This document shows positions 62,010-62,222 of a stretch of 62,222 nucleotides of DNA, in pieces. The notes under the pieces were generated by a model. That model was given only the letters and a program-made list of their open reading frames with translations. It ran no database searches and was not told the DNA's origin. Source of the DNA: Desulforhabdus sp. TSK. GTDB taxonomy: Bacteria; Desulfobacterota; Syntrophobacteria; Syntrophobacterales; Syntrophobacteraceae. The DNA lies in NCBI RefSeq assembly GCF_022836495.1, contig NZ_BQXM01000030.1, positions 1 through 62,222 on the forward strand, read 5' to 3'. Position 1 is the stretch's first letter. Each line of letters opens with the position of its first letter. The position numbers and the translations under genes are program-made.

Positions 62010-62222
62010 ATGGCAGCCCAAGTTCTTCCCATGTTCGATGGCCGTCTGGAGGAGCAGGAGGATTGGACAGCTCGGTGCGTTGCACTCTTGAGCAGGCAGC
62101 TCGAAGAAATTCTCAAAGGACTCTCCATGTACAAGATCTTGGACATCTCTTCGGCCATCTTCAGCCGTAAGGCTGACATTCTTGGTCAAATGCTGCTGGC
62201 TCTCATCCAGAAGTGCCACGGT
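62010..62222 (+). CDS. Start of an unidentified gene, runs off the window
   Basis: AAGGAGG at 61998-62004 is a near-perfect ribosome site six bases before ATG 62010. The frame stays open to the window edge (71 codons): an acidic start (MAAQVLPMFDGRLEEQEDW), an amphipathic region (VALLSRQLEEILKGLSM) and AIFSRKADILGQMLLALIQK. The last segment resembles the N-terminal region of some ISKra4-type transposases (ADxLGxxLLxxIxxx), but the match is weak. The product cannot be named from this fragment. Confidence 0.6.
   Translation, partial: MAAQVLPMFDGRLEEQEDWTARCVALLSRQLEEILKGLSMYKILDISSAIFSRKADILGQMLLALIQKCHG

Noticed and set aside
61655-62219. Minus-strand frames across the right end
   Set aside because: They run through a clear plus-strand terminator and oppose the plus-strand frame with a near-perfect ribosome site at 61998.

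Overview
The window is a high-GC chromosomal segment of an anaerobic Gram-negative bacterium, most likely a Desulfobacterota (delta-proteobacterial) sulfate reducer or syntroph. This is an inference from gene content: a giant 2-hydroxyacyl-CoA dehydratase activase-like protein, a CooC-type nickel ATPase, a stand-alone IMP cyclohydrolase, squalene-hopene cyclase, and several NtrC-type regulators with paired kinases. No rRNA, tRNA or CRISPR array was seen.

Layout. (1) 0.5-12.4 kb, minus strand: a frameshifted Ca2+/Na+ antiporter, then a tightly overlapped operon running from an efflux adaptor remnant through a patatin lipase, a small membrane protein, an RND pump, a membrane/HD fusion and a 1502-residue activase to a DUF2188 gene. 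The promoter-proximal adaptor is cut by an IS3-family element (12.46-13.91 kb). A different broken gene (MazF-like toxin) lies on the other side of the IS, so it marks a deletion or rearrangement. A PIN-domain remnant follows. (2) 14.6-22.2 kb: a complete YbhGFSR-like ABC-2 export system, divergent from a CecR-like TetR regulator that is coupled to a NodT-type outer-membrane factor. An AT-rich inverted-repeat operator candidate lies between them. (3) 22.3-25.3 kb: squalene-hopene cyclase, then a RAYT transposase flanked by REP palindromes. (4) 25.4-35.5 kb, minus strand: panB, panE, a divergent mraY, a murG fused to a HEAT-like tail, a Sua5-type gene, purE, purD, a stand-alone IMP cyclohydrolase, cooC and a small membrane protein. 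(5) 35.6-39.8 kb, plus strand: a membrane protein, a PAS kinase, an NtrC-like regulator whose sigma-54 loop reads GAFTHA, and pyrE. (6) 39.9-44.0 kb, minus strand: a five-gene trans-envelope operon (YtkA/FixH-like protein, outer-membrane barrel, FMN-binding-like protein, MacB-type permease and ATPase). (7) 44.2-51.6 kb: an unknown small protein, an ABC exporter, a Cache/HAMP kinase with a canonical GAFTGA regulator, a sigma-54 promoter candidate and a Tim44-like protein. (8) 51.6-57.0 kb: a decaying island of toxin-antitoxin genes, a frameshifted brnT, an HNH nuclease and a heavily damaged hsdR, bracketed by 117-bp direct repeats and small palindromic elements. (9) 57.3-62.2 kb: a 1246-residue secreted FG-GAP/Ig/cadherin-like protein, a small exported protein, a terminator and the start of an unidentified gene that runs off the window.

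The strongest candidates for undescribed biology are the 39.9-44.0 kb trans-envelope operon, the operon linking RND pump, lipase, HD protein and activase, and the MurG-HEAT / variant-MraY pair. The accessory island at 51.6-57.0 kb is a good record of serial insertion and decay.
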